The translations under genes and the position numbers were made by a program. The notes beneath the pieces were generated by a model. It was not told where the DNA came from. It saw only the letters and a list, made by a program, of their open reading frames with translations, and searched no databases. This document shows, in pieces, positions 63,173-64,000 of a stretch of DNA of 64,000 nt (its first letter is position 1; each line of letters starts with the position of its first letter). This DNA comes from Frankia alni ACN14a. Its GTDB lineage: Bacteria; Actinomycetota; Actinomycetes; Frankiales; Frankiaceae. The stretch is from the NCBI RefSeq assembly GCF_000058485.1, contig NC_008278.1, forward strand, positions 248,001-312,000, given 5' to 3'.

Positions 63173-64000
63173 GTCGATGTCGGTGTCACCGCCCCGGGTC
63201 CATTCGGTGAGGTGGTGGATCTGCAGGAAGCGGGTGTGTCCGCAGCCGGGGTACTGGCAGTGGCCGTGGTCGCGGGCGTAGACGGCGTCACGCAGCCGCT
63301 GGCCGGGGTGACGCTGCCGCCGGCCCAGGTGCAGCGGGTTGTTGCCGTCGGGGTCGGTGACCAGGCCGCGCAGGAACCCGTCACAGCCCAGGCGTGCCAC
63401 GACCTGCCGGGACAGCCCGATCCCCCCGTCGACCTGCGCCCACGCCCCGATCCCGATCCGCGCCATCCCCACCGGCCCCGCGGCGCCACCATCTGCTGCC
63501 CTGGCCGGGGTGCTGTCCTCGCCGCCGCTGGCCGTGCCGTCGGGGCTGGCGGTGGTGTCGGGCAGGGTCGTGGTCAGGTGGACGGTCAGGGTGTGCTCGG
63601 GGGCCGTCAGCCCGGGTGCCTGCCGGTCGAGGAACCCGTCGGCCAACGCGACGAGCGCCTCGGCGTCCCGCCTACGATCCCGCGCCCGGACCACACTCTC
63701 CCCGTCCGCGGGCACCTCACCGGCCTCGGCATCACCGGGGGAGTCGAGGGGGGTGGTGGTGTCGAGGCCGGCCCGGGCCGCGTCCAACGCCGCGATCAGC
63801 CGGGCACCGTCGTCCGGGGAAAGCACCGCGCTCACCCGCAGCATCCCGTCGTCGTCGTACTGCCACCCCAGCCGCGGCGCCGACCGGCGGGTCTTCTCCT
63901 GCCCGCGGGCCTGCCGGGCGCAACGCACCAGCCGCTCGATCTGCCCGGCGGTGCAGAACCGGGCATGGGTCAACCACGCCTGCTCGGAATGCTCGTCGGC
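63158..64000 (-). pseudogene. 5' part of a DUF222-HNH endonuclease gene, split by the element and running off the window
   Basis: The complement is open from base 64000 (EQAWLTHARFCTAGQIERL continues upstream of the TTG at 63973), so the start is outside. DUF222 features: RLGWQYDDDGMLRVSAVLSP, DDGARLIAALDAARA, CDGFLRGLVTDPDGN, then the HNH N-half VYARDHGHCQYPGC, LQIHHLTEWTRGGDTDIDRL. After Leu-Thr-Leu-Arg at 63158 the frame enters the element and becomes meaningless. The missing LICSAHHRAVH half is at 55640. These genes are common, multicopy and phage/element-targeted in actinobacteria. Confidence 0.85.

Overview
The window is very GC-rich actinobacterial chromosome (third-position GC bias, GTG/TTG starts, DUF2510/DUF4333 and DUF222-HNH families). 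The style suits Frankia or a near relative; that is an inference from gene content, not a measured assignment. Most of the window is accessory DNA: defence, toxins, RNA repair, an integrated element and gene remnants. No rRNA, tRNA or CRISPR array was seen.

Left end to 38.4 kb is a defence island. It opens with a VMAP-like conflict-system protein running off the left edge (complement 1-1161), a second effector-associated-domain fragment and a 160-bp scrap of a CobW gene. A tight three-gene operon follows (2708-8381): a PD-(D/E)XK nuclease fused to a pseudokinase, a UPF1-like SF1 helicase and a winged-helix protein. Next is a class 1 DISARM system in two halves: drmD-drmMI (8544-16222) and drmA-drmB-drmC (25419-32265). 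About 9 kb of cargo separates them: a lipoprotein, a DUF2510/DUF4333 membrane protein, an ankyrin protein, an EndoU toxin with candidate immunity gene, decayed relatives of these, hipBA, a nuclease-RAMA protein and a broken antitoxin/PIN pair. A similar dyad precedes both DISARM halves. The drmMI specificity region is strikingly AT-rich. Three more genes follow drmC: a methyltransferase-like protein whose NPPF motif is lost, an active Ser/Thr kinase with a helical C-terminus, and a RelE-like/UvrD helicase fusion.

From 38.4 to 55.3 kb are a CobW/COG0523 GTPase (minus strand), a UvrA-like ABC protein, a transmembrane Ser/Thr kinase with an extracellular ricin-type lectin, a carotenoid oxygenase, an ABC-transporter remnant, a Gly/Trp-rich RiPP-like precursor with a lasso-type leader, a secreted SurE-like phosphatase, a large TcdA/TcdB-like glycosyltransferase, and the Hen1-Pnkp RNA-repair pair overlapping by 4 nt.

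From about 55.64 to 63.16 kb an integrated element splits a DUF222-HNH endonuclease gene: its 5' part lies at the right edge on the minus strand and its 3' part at 55347-55640. The element carries a large serine integrase beside its left end, a 52-bp unit repeated about 9.5 times without visible change, strong palindromes, a GntR regulator with a YdcF-like protein and three upstream operator-like boxes, and a run of small overlapping hypothetical genes. Joining the two HNH fragments at a shared CCG restores one reading frame.
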